DNA from: Mycobacterium sp. E183
Lineage (GTDB): Bacteria > Actinomycetota > Actinomycetes > Mycobacteriales > Mycobacteriaceae
Length of the DNA: 64,000 nucleotides
Direction of reading: 5' to 3'
Assembly: GCF_001667735.1 (NCBI RefSeq)
Contig: NZ_LZJN01000150.1
Span: 21,512 to 85,511, forward strand
Position numbers and translations under genes: made by a program. Shown here piece by piece: positions 8,241 through 16,271 of this stretch. Under the pieces are notes generated by a model. That model saw nothing but the letters and a program-made list of their open reading frames with translations, did no database searches and was not told the origin of the DNA. Numbering within the stretch: the stretch's first letter is position 1; each line of letters begins with the position of its first letter.

Positions 8241-9215
8241 GTGTACACACTGCGCTTCGATATGCGTGCCCCGTCGTGGGGGGCTCCACCCGCCGCGCTG
8301 TACGCCGCGGTGCCCGAAATGTGTGCCTGGGCCGAGGAACACGGTGCTCTGGCCGCTGTCCTGTGCGAGCACCACGGCTCGGAGGACGGCTATTTGCCGT
8401 CGCCGCTGATGCTGGCGCCGGCCATCGCGGCGCGCACCGAGCGGTTGCCGATGAACCTGATCCTGATTCTGCCGTTCTACGACCCGGTGCGGTTGGCCGA
8501 GGACATGACGGTCCTCGACCTCGTCAGCGGCGGTCGCGCGTCGTACACGCTTGCCCTCGGGTACCGGCCCGAGGAGTTCGAGCACTTCGGGCTGGAAATC
8601 CGCAAGCGCGGCCGGCTCGCGGACGAAAAGCTGGGACTGTTGCGCCGGCTGCTCGCGGGCGAAACGGTTGACGACGGCGGCCGCCGGATCGCGGTGACAC
8701 CGGCGCCACTCACCGAGGGCGGTCCGTCGATGATGTGGGGCGGGGGAACGTTGGCCGCCGCGCGTCGGGCCGGCAGGTACGGACTGGGCATGCTCGGCAA
8801 CGCCAACGCCCCGGGCATGCAGGAGGCCTACGAGGAGGCGTGCCGCGAACACGGCCATACACCGGGGCCGACGATGTTTCCCAGCCGCGACACCCCTTCG
8901 GTGGTGTTCGTCGCCGACGACGTGGACCAGGCGTGGAAGGAGATCGGCGATCACCTGTTGCACGACGTGCGCACCTACGCCGCCTGGAATCCAGGGGACG
9001 AGACGACGGCCGGTTTCTCCCACGTGGACACCGTCGACCAGCTGCGCGAGACGGGGAAGTCGCACGTGATTATCTCTGTGCCAGAAGCTGTTTCGCGAGT
9101 CCGTGCCGGGCAGGTGCTCAACCTGTCGCCGCTGTGCGGCGGGCTGCCGCCCGAGATCGCGTGGCAGTATCTGAAGCGCGTGGGCGACGTCGTGCTTCCC
9201 GAGGCGCTTGGCTGA
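8241..9215 (+). CDS. Luciferase-like (LLM) flavin/F420-dependent monooxygenase
   Basis: 324-residue TIM-barrel protein of the bacterial luciferase-like family. Recognisable features are the N-terminal barrel strand, the CEHHGSEDGYLPSP segment (about 48-61), LILILPFYDPVRLAEDMTVLDLVSGGR (family signature) and GYRPEEF. Such enzymes use FMNH2 or F420; which applies cannot be read from the sequence. GTG 8241 is chosen because GAGGAG lies 9 bp upstream and the fold begins immediately. Preceded by the palindrome at 8087, it probably belongs to the TetR/P450/AveC regulon. Confidence 0.85.
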   Translation: MYTLRFDMRAPSWGAPPAALYAAVPEMCAWAEEHGALAAVLCEHHGSEDGYLPSPLMLAPAIAARTERLPMNLILILPFYDPVRLAEDMTVLDLVSGGRASYTLALGYRPEEFEHFGLEIRKRGRLADEKLGLLRRLLAGETVDDGGRRIAVTPAPLTEGGPSMMWGGGTLAAARRAGRYGLGMLGNANAPGMQEAYEEACREHGHTPGPTMFPSRDTPSVVFVADDVDQAWKEIGDHLLHDVRTYAAWNPGDETTAGFSHVDTVDQLRETGKSHVIISVPEAVSRVRAGQVLNLSPLCGGLPPEIAWQYLKRVGDVVLPEALG

Positions 9216-9301
9216 CTTCCCCGAGCCGGATCCGAACGTCGAGTTGTTGAGCCGAATTCGCGCATTTCGGCCCGACAACCCCACGCTGGGCGCGCGGATT
9301 T

Positions 9302-10087
9302 CTATGCGGGTTGGTTCGGCACGCCCGGGAACAGCTGTTCCGTCGGCCCCGCGGTCACCCACCCGCCCAGCTTCGTCACCAGGTGCGGCGCGAAAACCGC
9401 GCCGTAGAGCAGGTTGCCGATGACGATCACGGCGGCGACGGACAGCAGCGAAGATGCGAGGCGGCTCTTCGACCGGTTGGCGGCCCACATCTCGATGACG
9501 TTGCGTCCCTGCGAGTCGGTGCGGCCGAGCAGATAGGTGAAGACCATCATCTGGATCGCCATCGCGAGGGAGTCGTAGAGCGGGTACTGATGCACGGTCC
9601 CCTCGCGGATGGCCAGCCCCGGAATCACCCTGCCGTAATAGAACACGCCGAGCTTGGCGCCCAGGAACCCGTTGAAGAAGAGCGCCCAGCAGAAGCCGAC
9701 GATCAGTCCCACCACCAAAAGGGTTGGCGGCCTTCGCCACCCAAACCGCGCGCTCAGCCACCGCCCGAGCGCCGTGCCCGTCACAGCCGGCAGCACGAAG
9801 TAGGAGATGTAGCCGACCGGAACGAACAGGGGCAGCCCGCCCCACGTCACGTTCAGCGGCCACCAGGATGGCATGCGCGGGATGGCCGGCGGGAACTGCG
9901 CGTACATCGCCCAGTCGTATGGCGCCTCGATCCACGAGAACGAGATCGCCGAGATGCACAGCAGCAGGAGCGGGTGCAGGCGGCGCCGGCGAACGCTCAA
10001 GAACACGCCGAGCGCGGTGAACGTGATGCCGCCGACGAGGGCGAAGTCGCTGGCCGCCTGCATCACGGGCGTCATCTGGGAGCTCAC
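9302..10087 (-). CDS. AveC-like (spirocyclase AveC family) integral membrane protein
   Basis: 261 residues with about six to seven hydrophobic segments (GITFTALGVFLSV, LHPLLLLCISAISF, GYISYFVLPAVTG, LLVVGLIVGFCWALFF, MAIQMMVFTYLLG, VAAVIVIGNLLYGAVFA). WIEAPYDWAMYAQF and the overall pattern recall the AveC family; AveC of Streptomyces acts in spiroketal formation in avermectin biosynthesis, but mycobacterial members have no established role. GTG 10087 overlaps the stop of the upstream small peptide gene as GTGA, so translation is probably coupled. Next to TetR, P450 and luciferase-like genes, a role in modifying a lipid or polyketide-like compound is inferred. Confidence 0.7.
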   Translation of the reverse strand: MSSQMTPVMQAASDFALVGGITFTALGVFLSVRRRRLHPLLLLCISAISFSWIEAPYDWAMYAQFPPAIPRMPSWWPLNVTWGGLPLFVPVGYISYFVLPAVTGTALGRWLSARFGWRRPPTLLVVGLIVGFCWALFFNGFLGAKLGVFYYGRVIPGLAIREGTVHQYPLYDSLAMAIQMMVFTYLLGRTDSQGRNVIEMWAANRSKSRLASSLLSVAAVIVIGNLLYGAVFAPHLVTKLGGWVTAGPTEQLFPGVPNQPA

Positions 10088-10194
10088 CGGTCGTTCCCCG
10101 GGGTCCGGCGTGCCTGCGGGTCGAAGCGCAGCACCAGCCCGAAGATCAGGGCGATCAACCCGAACAACGTGCCCAGCATGATCACGGCGCCCAC
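10084..10194 (-). CDS. 36-residue single-helix membrane peptide
   Basis: GTG 10194 follows GAAAGGGG at good spacing. The product is one hydrophobic helix (AVIMLGTLFGLIALIFGLVL) followed by a basic polar tail (RFDPQARRTPGNDR). The TGA overlaps the start of the AveC-like gene by 4 bp (GTGA). Length, ribosome site and coupling argue that it is real. It could be a small subunit or stabiliser of the AveC-like protein. Standard gene callers may miss it. Confidence 0.65.
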   Translation of the reverse strand: MGAVIMLGTLFGLIALIFGLVLRFDPQARRTPGNDR

Positions 10195-10221
10195 GCTCGC
10201 ACCCCTTTCAACGCTCGACTC

Positions 10222-10246
10222 TTTAGATAGTGCACACTATCCTAAA
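10222..10246. promoter_or_regulatory. 25-bp palindromic operator, copy 2, before the TetR gene
   Basis: TTTAGATAG-TGCACA-CTATCCTAAA, the same element as at 8087-8112 with one base missing in the left arm. It lies between the leftward small peptide/AveC pair and the rightward TetR/P450 pair, so one repressor could control all four genes. Confidence 0.75.
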
Positions 10247-10278
10247 GGCAGTCAACCACCCGGACAGGAGCGACGATC

Positions 10279-10932
10279 GTGCCCCAGCGGCCACCCACGA
10301 AGCGCGGCGCGTCGGCCGCGGCGACGAGCAGGCCCCGCGGCGCACCGCGGGGGTTGCTGCTCGACGCGGCGCGGGCCCGCTTCGCCCGCCAGGACTACCG
10401 AAGCACGACGACGCGTGAAATCGCCCAGGCCGCAGGGGTTACCGAGCACCTGCTGTTTCGGCACTTCGGTTCGAAGGCGGCGCTGTTCCGGGAGGCGCTC
10501 GTCCTGCCCTTCACCACCTTCGTCGACGAGTTCGGCAAGACCTGGCAGTCGGTGGTCCCGGAGGAGACCGACGAGAAGGAGTTGGCGCGGCACTTCGTCG
10601 GGCAGCTCTACGACGTGTTCGTCGAACACCAGGGCCTGCTGTTGACGCTGATGGCCTCGGAGGCGCTGAGTGAGGAGGAGAAGGCCGACGCCGGCATCGC
10701 GGAGATCAGGCAGGCGATCCGGGCGCTCGGTCAGATCAGCGCCGAGGGCATGCACCTGCGGGGCCTGCGGTCCGACCATCCCGACCTGCCCGCCCACTCG
10801 ACCGTCGCGATGATCGCCGGCATGGCCGCGTTGCGGTCCACCTATTTCGGCGCCAGGCCGCCGTCGCGAGAGGTGATCGTCGAAGAACTGGTTCAGGCAA
10901 TCCTGCACGGCTTCCTGCACCGAAACGACTGA
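10279..10932 (+). CDS. TetR-family transcriptional regulator
   Basis: 217 residues. A basic, Pro/Arg-rich leader (about 25 residues) precedes a TetR helix-turn-helix: ARFARQDYRSTTTREIAQAAGVTEHLLFRHFGSKAALFREAL. The C-terminal helical domain should bind a ligand, likely a small lipophilic molecule. GTG 10279 follows GGACAGGAG. It sits 33 bp after a palindrome that also occurs at 8087, which suggests autorepression plus control of the luciferase-like and dehydrogenase genes. A P450 starts 16 bp downstream, presumably in the same transcript. Confidence 0.9.
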   Translation: MPQRPPTKRGASAAATSRPRGAPRGLLLDAARARFARQDYRSTTTREIAQAAGVTEHLLFRHFGSKAALFREALVLPFTTFVDEFGKTWQSVVPEETDEKELARHFVGQLYDVFVEHQGLLLTLMASEALSEEEKADAGIAEIRQAIRALGQISAEGMHLRGLRSDHPDLPAHSTVAMIAGMAALRSTYFGARPPSREVIVEELVQAILHGFLHRND

Positions 10933-10948
10933 GCGAAGGGATTCCAGA

Positions 10949-12151
10949 ATGTCAGGCACCAGCGTGGTCGACTTGTACTACGACCCGTTCGATTCCGACA
11001 TCGACGACAACCCGTACCCGGTGTGGAAGCGCATGCGCGACGAAGCGCCGCTCTACTACAACGAGAAATACAACTTCTACGCGCTGAGCCGCTACGAGGA
11101 CGTGGCGCGCGAACTGCCGAACTGGCAAACGTACCGCTCCGGTCGCGGAACCACGGCCGACATCCTGTTCGCCAATATCGAAGTGCCCCCGGGAATTCTG
11201 TTGTTCGAGGATCCGCCGCTGCACGACCTGCACCGCCGCCTGCTGTCGCGGGTGTTCACGCCGCGGCGCATGCTGGCCGTCGAGGACCTGGTGCGCGGAT
11301 TCTGTGTGCGGGAGCTGGATCCGCTGGTCGGCGCCGGCGGCTTCGATTTCATCGCCGACCTCGGGGCGATGATGCCGATGCGGACGATCGGGTACCTGCT
11401 GGGCATCCCCGAACAGGACCAGGAGAAGATTCGCGATCGCGGCGGGGCGTACATCGAGTTGTCTGACGAGCGCGACCCCGCCGCGGTGAATGCGAAGCTT
11501 TTCGAGGAGAGCATCGCCCTGTTCGCCGAGTACATCGAGTGGCGCGCCGATCACCCGTCCGACGATCTGATGACCGATCTGCTGCGGGCCGAGGTCGACG
11601 AGCCCGACGGCACGCGGCGGCCGTTGTCGCGAACCGAGGTGCTGGCCTACACGGCCATGATCGCCGGCGCGGGGAACGAGACGACCGCGCGGCTGATCGG
11701 CTACATGGGGCAGCTGCTGTCGGATCATCCGGATCAGCGCCGCGAACTGGTGGCGAACCCGGCGCTGATTCCCGGCGCGGTCGAGGAGACCCTGCGCTAC
11801 GAACCGCCGTCGCCGGTGCAGGCCCGGTACGTCGCCCGGGACGCCGAACTCTACGGCACCGTCGTGCCCGAAGGCTCATACATGTTGCTGCTCAACGGTT
11901 CCGCCAACCGCGACGATCGCCACTTCGACGACCCGGATCGCTACGACATCCACCGCCAGGGCGCCCACCTGAGCTTCGGGCAGGGCCTGCACTTCTGCCT
12001 GGGCTCTGCGCTGGCCCGGATGGAAGGCCGGGTAGCTCTCGAAGAGGTCCTCAAGCGCTGGCCCGACTGGGAGGTCGACTACGCCAACGCCCAGCGGGCG
12101 CACACCGCGAGTGTGCGCGGCTGGGCGCGGCTGCCCGTCGTCACGGGCTGA
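10949..12151 (+). CDS. Cytochrome P450
   Basis: 400-residue soluble bacterial P450. The I-helix oxygen-binding motif AGAGNETT (about 230), the K-helix EETLR, and the heme loop FGQGLHFCLGSALAR with proximal ligand Cys350 are all intact. The N-terminal DPFDSDIDDNPYPVWKRMRDEAP is typical of actinobacterial P450s. Redox partners are not encoded next to it; the ferredoxin at 35.5 kb is not a neighbour. Cotranscription with the TetR and proximity to the AveC-like protein suggest oxidation of the compound sensed by the regulator. CYP family number not assigned. Confidence 0.92.
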   Translation: MSGTSVVDLYYDPFDSDIDDNPYPVWKRMRDEAPLYYNEKYNFYALSRYEDVARELPNWQTYRSGRGTTADILFANIEVPPGILLFEDPPLHDLHRRLLSRVFTPRRMLAVEDLVRGFCVRELDPLVGAGGFDFIADLGAMMPMRTIGYLLGIPEQDQEKIRDRGGAYIELSDERDPAAVNAKLFEESIALFAEYIEWRADHPSDDLMTDLLRAEVDEPDGTRRPLSRTEVLAYTAMIAGAGNETTARLIGYMGQLLSDHPDQRRELVANPALIPGAVEETLRYEPPSPVQARYVARDAELYGTVVPEGSYMLLLNGSANRDDRHFDDPDRYDIHRQGAHLSFGQGLHFCLGSALARMEGRVALEEVLKRWPDWEVDYANAQRAHTASVRGWARLPVVTG

Positions 12152-12171
12152 AGCGCTGGTCTCTCCGGTGC

Positions 12172-12195
12172 GAGTGCGCGGCCAGCCGCACACTC
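12172..12195. terminator. Hairpin between convergent P450 and hydrolase genes
   Basis: GAGTGCGCGGC-CA-GCCGCACACTC, 11-bp arms with one mismatch, followed by a weaker second copy (CGTGCGGCTAGGCGCAGACTC) to about 12225. No U tract, as usual for mycobacterial terminators. The GAGTGTGCG core recurs near 26.27 kb in another convergent gap. Confidence 0.55.
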
Positions 12196-12236
12196 GAGCT
12201 CGAACGTGCGGCTAGGCGCAGACTCGGGGGGCGAAG

Positions 12237-13310
12237 TTAAGCGCTTTGGTCGATCAGCACCGCGCCGTCGGGCTCGTTGCCGAGCGTCTGCAGCGGGATG
12301 TCCCCGCCCCGGGCGGTGAGACGGACGATCTCGGCGAGCGGGCCGGGGGCGTCGCATTGCAGGTAGTGGTCGGCGCCGGGCACCACCCAGTAGCGGTTGC
12401 GGCCGGGCTTGGTCTTCAGATACGTCTGCCACACATGGTTGGGAACGCGCAGCGGCGCGACGTTATCGTGCAACCCCCATACCACGGTGGTGTTGATCGG
12501 GCGCTTGGAAAGCGCTTCCAGCCAACCGGTTTCGTCAGCGGCGCGCTCGTTGAGGTATTGAATGGTGTCGGGCAGCACGCGGATTCCGTCGTTGTGGGCG
12601 AAGCACTTCGCCAACGCGGCGATCTCGGGGTCGTCCAGCGTTCGCCGCGGCATGAAGGTGCTGGCGCCCATTCCGGCGGCCAGCATGTCCGGCGTCGTCG
12701 CCGCCGCGGTTTGCCGCCCGGTCGCGGGATCGAGCAACGCGGTCTGGAAGACGGTGAGGTTCGACAGCGGCAGGTAGATGTTGGCATTCGTCACGATGAG
12801 GTCGACCGGTACGGCCGGCGGATCGAGGGCCGCCAGCATCTCCACGGCGATCATGCCGACGCTGCTGCCGCGGTCATGGGTGAGCATGCGGTAGTCGGTG
12901 AGGTTCCACACCTGGGTGATCGCGTACACGAGCAGACGCGCGTCGTCGTAGAGCGAATACGCGTACGGCTCAGCCGGTTTGTCGGACAGGCCGTAGCCCG
13001 GGAAGTCCAGCAGGTAGATGTCGAACTCCGAGCCCAGCTCGCGCGCCAGCGCGAAGAAGTCGATGCTCGACGTTGGGAAGCCGTGCACGAGCACCAGCGC
13101 GGGCGCGCCGGGTGTGCCGCAACGGCGGCTGAACACCGCGACCTCGTGCCCGTCGTTGGCGGCGGTGGTCGACCGCCAGCGCAGCTCCGTGCCGCCGCTT
13201 TGCCACTCCGCGAAGATGTCCAAGCTGCCAGCATCGCAGAGGCGGTCGCGGTAGACAACCACTCCGCTTGCGGAAGGGGACGAAGACCGGGTCCGCCGCG
13301 CCGCGCTCAC
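12237..13310 (-). CDS. Alpha/beta hydrolase of the haloalkane dehalogenase/epoxide hydrolase type
   Basis: 357 residues. LVLVHGFPTSSIDF gives the oxyanion strand, LLDFPGYGLSDKP is typical, and the nucleophile elbow THDRGSSVG places Asp rather than Ser as the nucleophile, as in dehalogenases and epoxide hydrolases. The His is in PGADHYLQC near the C-terminus. GTG 13310 overlaps the stop of the upstream lipoprotein gene as GTGA, so the two are translationally coupled. Substrate unknown. Confidence 0.8.
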   Translation of the reverse strand: MSAARRTRSSSPSASGVVVYRDRLCDAGSLDIFAEWQSGGTELRWRSTTAANDGHEVAVFSRRCGTPGAPALVLVHGFPTSSIDFFALARELGSEFDIYLLDFPGYGLSDKPAEPYAYSLYDDARLLVYAITQVWNLTDYRMLTHDRGSSVGMIAVEMLAALDPPAVPVDLIVTNANIYLPLSNLTVFQTALLDPATGRQTAAATTPDMLAAGMGASTFMPRRTLDDPEIAALAKCFAHNDGIRVLPDTIQYLNERAADETGWLEALSKRPINTTVVWGLHDNVAPLRVPNHVWQTYLKTKPGRNRYWVVPGADHYLQCDAPGPLAEIVRLTARGGDIPLQTLGNEPDGAVLIDQSA

Positions 13311-13801
13311 GGGCAGGTCACGTGCACCCCGAAAGTCACCGGGCGCGTGCCGCTTTGGCCCGGGGTCGACGCCTCGCCGGTCCCGGTGATCGTGTAACTC
13401 TTGCCCTGCTTGGTCGCCTGGACCTGGGTTGCCGACTTGGTGGCCTGATAGGGGAGTTGGTACTGGCCGCCGGACAGCGTGAGCGACAGCGCGAATCCGT
13501 CGACCATGGGCGGGTTCTCGTCCGAGACGGCCAGCGAGACCGACGCCGTGTCGTCGTGCACGCCGATCCGGGTGGTGAGATCCCCCGATTCCGGGGGAGA
13601 CGCGTTCGGTTGCGCCGCCGAACTGCTGCATTCGACCCGCGCGGTCATCGTGTGCTTGTTCCCGTCGATCATGACGGTCGTGGTGACCGCAGCGGGAGTC
13701 GAACTCGGGGTCGGTGCGGGATGGCTTTCCTTGCCGGAACAGCCGGACATCCCGGCCGCCAGCGCGATTCCGGCGGCCACGAAGACGTACCGATTCGTCA
13801 T
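13307..13801 (-). CDS. LpqH-family (19-kDa antigen-like) lipoprotein
   Basis: 164 residues. The signal peptide MTNRYVFVAAGIALAAG ends in the lipobox MSGC, giving a lipidated Cys about residue 21. A Pro/Thr/Ser linker follows, then a beta-rich domain of the mycobacterial 19-kDa lipoprotein type, with a Cys pair (VECSSS and the terminal TCP) that probably forms a disulfide. ATG 13801 follows GGAGGTGAG. The stop overlaps the hydrolase start. Expected on the cell surface; function in this family is not settled. Confidence 0.85.
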   Translation of the reverse strand: MTNRYVFVAAGIALAAGMSGCSGKESHPAPTPSSTPAAVTTTVMIDGNKHTMTARVECSSSAAQPNASPPESGDLTTRIGVHDDTASVSLAVSDENPPMVDGFALSLTLSGGQYQLPYQATKSATQVQATKQGKSYTITGTGEASTPGQSGTRPVTFGVHVTCP

Positions 13802-13884
13802 CTCACCTCCTTTGCAGCCAGGACTATAGGGCCTCTTCATTGCGGGAAGGTCTCTTTTCCCTGGCGACCAGTCAACCGATGGGT

Positions 13885-14619
13885 TTATCGCCAGGCTTCC
13901 CAATTGACCATGCTGCGGAGCGGTCCGGCGAACGAGGGCCGCACGGCACCCGATCGCCACCGGTCCTCGATGCTGGGCGCCAATGCGGCGGTGGTGGTCA
14001 GCGGGTCGGCGTCGAGGTAGACGACGGTGATGTACTGGAACTCCGTGCTCCACCCTCGCGGTAGGTGGCTCCAGCCGGTGCTCGACCCGAACGTCCACGC
14101 GCCGGCCGTGCCCGGCGTGGCGAGCAGCGCCGGATGGTGCTCGGCGTGCAGCCATTGCAGCCAGCCGTCCGGGCGGCGCCCGTCGACGGGTTCTTCGACG
14201 ATGAGGACGACGCCGCGGTGCGGCCGAAACGGCACCACCTCCGCGGAGATGAGCGCATGCGGTGCAGATTGCCACTGCAGCAGGCGCAGCCCGGCGACTT
14301 GCAGCGACGGCCGGACGACGGGGAACCGGCCGTTTTCGCGCAACGCGCGACCGAGCGTGACGAAGTCGTCAAAGGTCTGCTCGACGGGGTCACCGACCAG
14401 GTAGTGCACCGCGTTGGCGATCTCGGCCAAGGGGCCGTTTCCGGCCAGGCGGTGCTGCGGGTAGTCGCCGTCGGCGATCCAACGCAACCCGTACACGATC
14501 CCGGGTAGCTGATACTGCTCCGGCATGTGATCCAGCAGGTGCCAACGCAGGTAGCTGCCGTCGTCGTCGGCCGGCGCGGCGGCGGTGAGGCTGAATACGC
14601 CTGCCCGGACGCGTATCAC
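13885..14619 (-). CDS. Two-domain EthD-like dimeric alpha/beta-barrel protein
   Basis: 244 residues. Two similar halves, each with a His motif after the first helix: YLRWHLLDHMPEQYQLPGI (about 23-41) and WLQWLHAEHHPALLATPGT (about 153-171). This resembles fused EthD/ferredoxin-like barrel domains. The family includes small-molecule isomerases, cyclases and monooxygenase helpers. ATG 14619 overlaps the luciferase-like stop as ATGA. Last gene of a leftward four-gene unit. Its exact reaction is unknown. Confidence 0.6.
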   Translation of the reverse strand: MIRVRAGVFSLTAAAPADDDGSYLRWHLLDHMPEQYQLPGIVYGLRWIADGDYPQHRLAGNGPLAEIANAVHYLVGDPVEQTFDDFVTLGRALRENGRFPVVRPSLQVAGLRLLQWQSAPHALISAEVVPFRPHRGVVLIVEEPVDGRRPDGWLQWLHAEHHPALLATPGTAGAWTFGSSTGWSHLPRGWSTEFQYITVVYLDADPLTTTAALAPSIEDRWRSGAVRPSFAGPLRSMVNWEAWR

Positions 14620-15485
14620 GCGGAGCCGCCGGGATCATGCAGCTCGGCGAGCGCCTGCAATTGGTCCAGATAATGCTGCAGCGAGGTGTGCCGGAAGACG
14701 GCGGGCACGATCGTGGCGCCGTGTGCGGCGGCTTCCCCGATGGCGTCGCGGGTGCGCTGCGGCTCGTTGATCGGGTCCAGCGGTGCCGGTGGGGGCAGGA
14801 CGATCTCGAATCCCGGACGAAGCTCGATGCGGCCCAACCAGTCTCGCGCCTGTGGCAGTCCCACGCTGAAGGGCGCCCAGCCGTCGGCCAGCGTCGCGGC
14901 GCGGCGCAGCGATCGCAACGTGCGGCCGCCCACCCAGATCGGGACATGCTGCTGCACCGCGCACGGGTCCACGACCATGCCGTCGAAGGCATAGAACTCG
15001 CCACGGTAGGTGGGTTCCGGGACCGACAGCGACGCGCGCAGCGCCTTGAGGGCGTCGTCACCGCGCGGCCCGCGGTCGTCAAAGGGCGCGCCGAGAAGGT
15101 CGAACTCTTCTTTGAGGCTGCCCACTCCGACACCGAGGATGAGCCTGCCGTTGCTGACTTTGTCCAAAGTGCCGTAACGCTTGGCGATCTCGAGCGGATG
15201 GTGGTACCCGAGCACCAGGACGTTGGTGGCCAACCGGATTCGCCGGGTGCACGCGGCCAGGTAGCCGAATGTGGCCAGCGGATCCCAGTAGCGGGCGCCG
15301 CGGCGGCCCATCTCGGCCGCGGGCAGCGCGATGTGCTCGCTGCAGGTCAGGTGGTGGTAGCCGAGCCGATCCGCCGTCTCGGCGATGCGGGCCAGCTCCT
15401 CGATGGAGGCGTGTTTCTCCCAGTCGCCGCTGGCCTTGGGAAACATGGTCACCACGGGCGTGGCCACCGAGAGTTGTGGGCTCAT
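14616..15485 (-). CDS. F420-dependent luciferase-like oxidoreductase
   Basis: 289-residue LLM-family barrel. The segment RIRLATNVLVLGYHHPLEIAKRYGTLDKVSNGRLILGVGVGSLKEEF (about 80-126) is characteristic of the mycobacterial F420-type TIGR03619-like group, and PIWVGGRTLRSLRRAATLADGW closes the barrel. Likely uses F420, as inferred from the family. ATG 15485 overlaps the SDR stop (ATGA) and its own stop overlaps the EthD-like start, a double coupling that suggests stoichiometric production. Confidence 0.85.
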   Translation of the reverse strand: MSPQLSVATPVVTMFPKASGDWEKHASIEELARIAETADRLGYHHLTCSEHIALPAAEMGRRGARYWDPLATFGYLAACTRRIRLATNVLVLGYHHPLEIAKRYGTLDKVSNGRLILGVGVGSLKEEFDLLGAPFDDRGPRGDDALKALRASLSVPEPTYRGEFYAFDGMVVDPCAVQQHVPIWVGGRTLRSLRRAATLADGWAPFSVGLPQARDWLGRIELRPGFEIVLPPPAPLDPINEPQRTRDAIGEAAAHGATIVPAVFRHTSLQHYLDQLQALAELHDPGGSA

Positions 15486-16264
15486 CCCTGCATGTACCCT
15501 CCGGCATCGACCGGGATCGATTGGCCGGTGATGGTGCGGCTTTCGTCGCTGGCCAGGAACAACGCCAGGTTGGCGACATCCTCGGTGGTGGAGATATCCT
15601 GCAGCGCAACCCCTTTGAGCGCCTTCGCGCGCTGGGCGGCGACGTCCACCCCCTGCTCGTCGGCGGTGCGTTGCACCCACCGACGCCATAGCTCGGTGTC
15701 GATGGCCCCGGGGACGATGCAATTGCACCGGATGCCGTGTGGCCCAACCTCCAGCGCCACCGCCTTGGTGAAGGCCCGCAGCGACGCCTTGGCGGTGACG
15801 TAGTGGCTCTTGCGGACGACGCCGGAATAGCCTGCCGTGGAGGAGAAGTTGAGGATCACGCCGCGACGGCGCGCCAGCATCGACTGGTTGAGCACTTCCC
15901 GGGTGCACAGCATCGCCGCGGTGACGTCGATGGCGATCGTGGCGTTCCAGTTGTCCAGGGTCTGCTCCCAGATCCACCGGTCCTCTCCGGGCGCGGCGGC
16001 GTTGTTGCACAGGATGTCGACATGGCCGAATTCGTCGACGGCCCGCGCCACCATGGCCGCGACGGCACGCTCGTCGGTGACGTCGGCGCGCATCGCGATG
16101 GCTCCGGGCCCGGCCGCGCGGGCGGCCTCGCGCACGAGCTCTTCGCGCCGCGCGGCCAACAGCACCCGGGCGCCCTCCCGCACGAACACCGAACCGAGCA
16201 CGGGTCCGAGGCCGGTGCTCGCCCCGGTGATGATCGCGACCTTCCCGTCGAGCCGGCCCCTCAT
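15482..16264 (-). CDS. Short-chain dehydrogenase/reductase (SDR)
   Basis: 260-residue classical SDR. TGASTGLG (about 13-20) binds NAD(P), NNAA follows, the catalytic Ser is in FSSTAG, and Tyr/Lys are in YVTAK. The C-terminal GQSIPVDAGGYMQG is typical. Second gene of the leftward unit, 7 bp after the hydrolase. A carbonyl/alcohol conversion on the same substrate as its operon partners is inferred. Confidence 0.9.
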   Translation of the reverse strand: MRGRLDGKVAIITGASTGLGPVLGSVFVREGARVLLAARREELVREAARAAGPGAIAMRADVTDERAVAAMVARAVDEFGHVDILCNNAAAPGEDRWIWEQTLDNWNATIAIDVTAAMLCTREVLNQSMLARRRGVILNFSSTAGYSGVVRKSHYVTAKASLRAFTKAVALEVGPHGIRCNCIVPGAIDTELWRRWVQRTADEQGVDVAAQRAKALKGVALQDISTTEDVANLALFLASDESRTITGQSIPVDAGGYMQG

Positions 16265-16271
16265 CGCGCAG

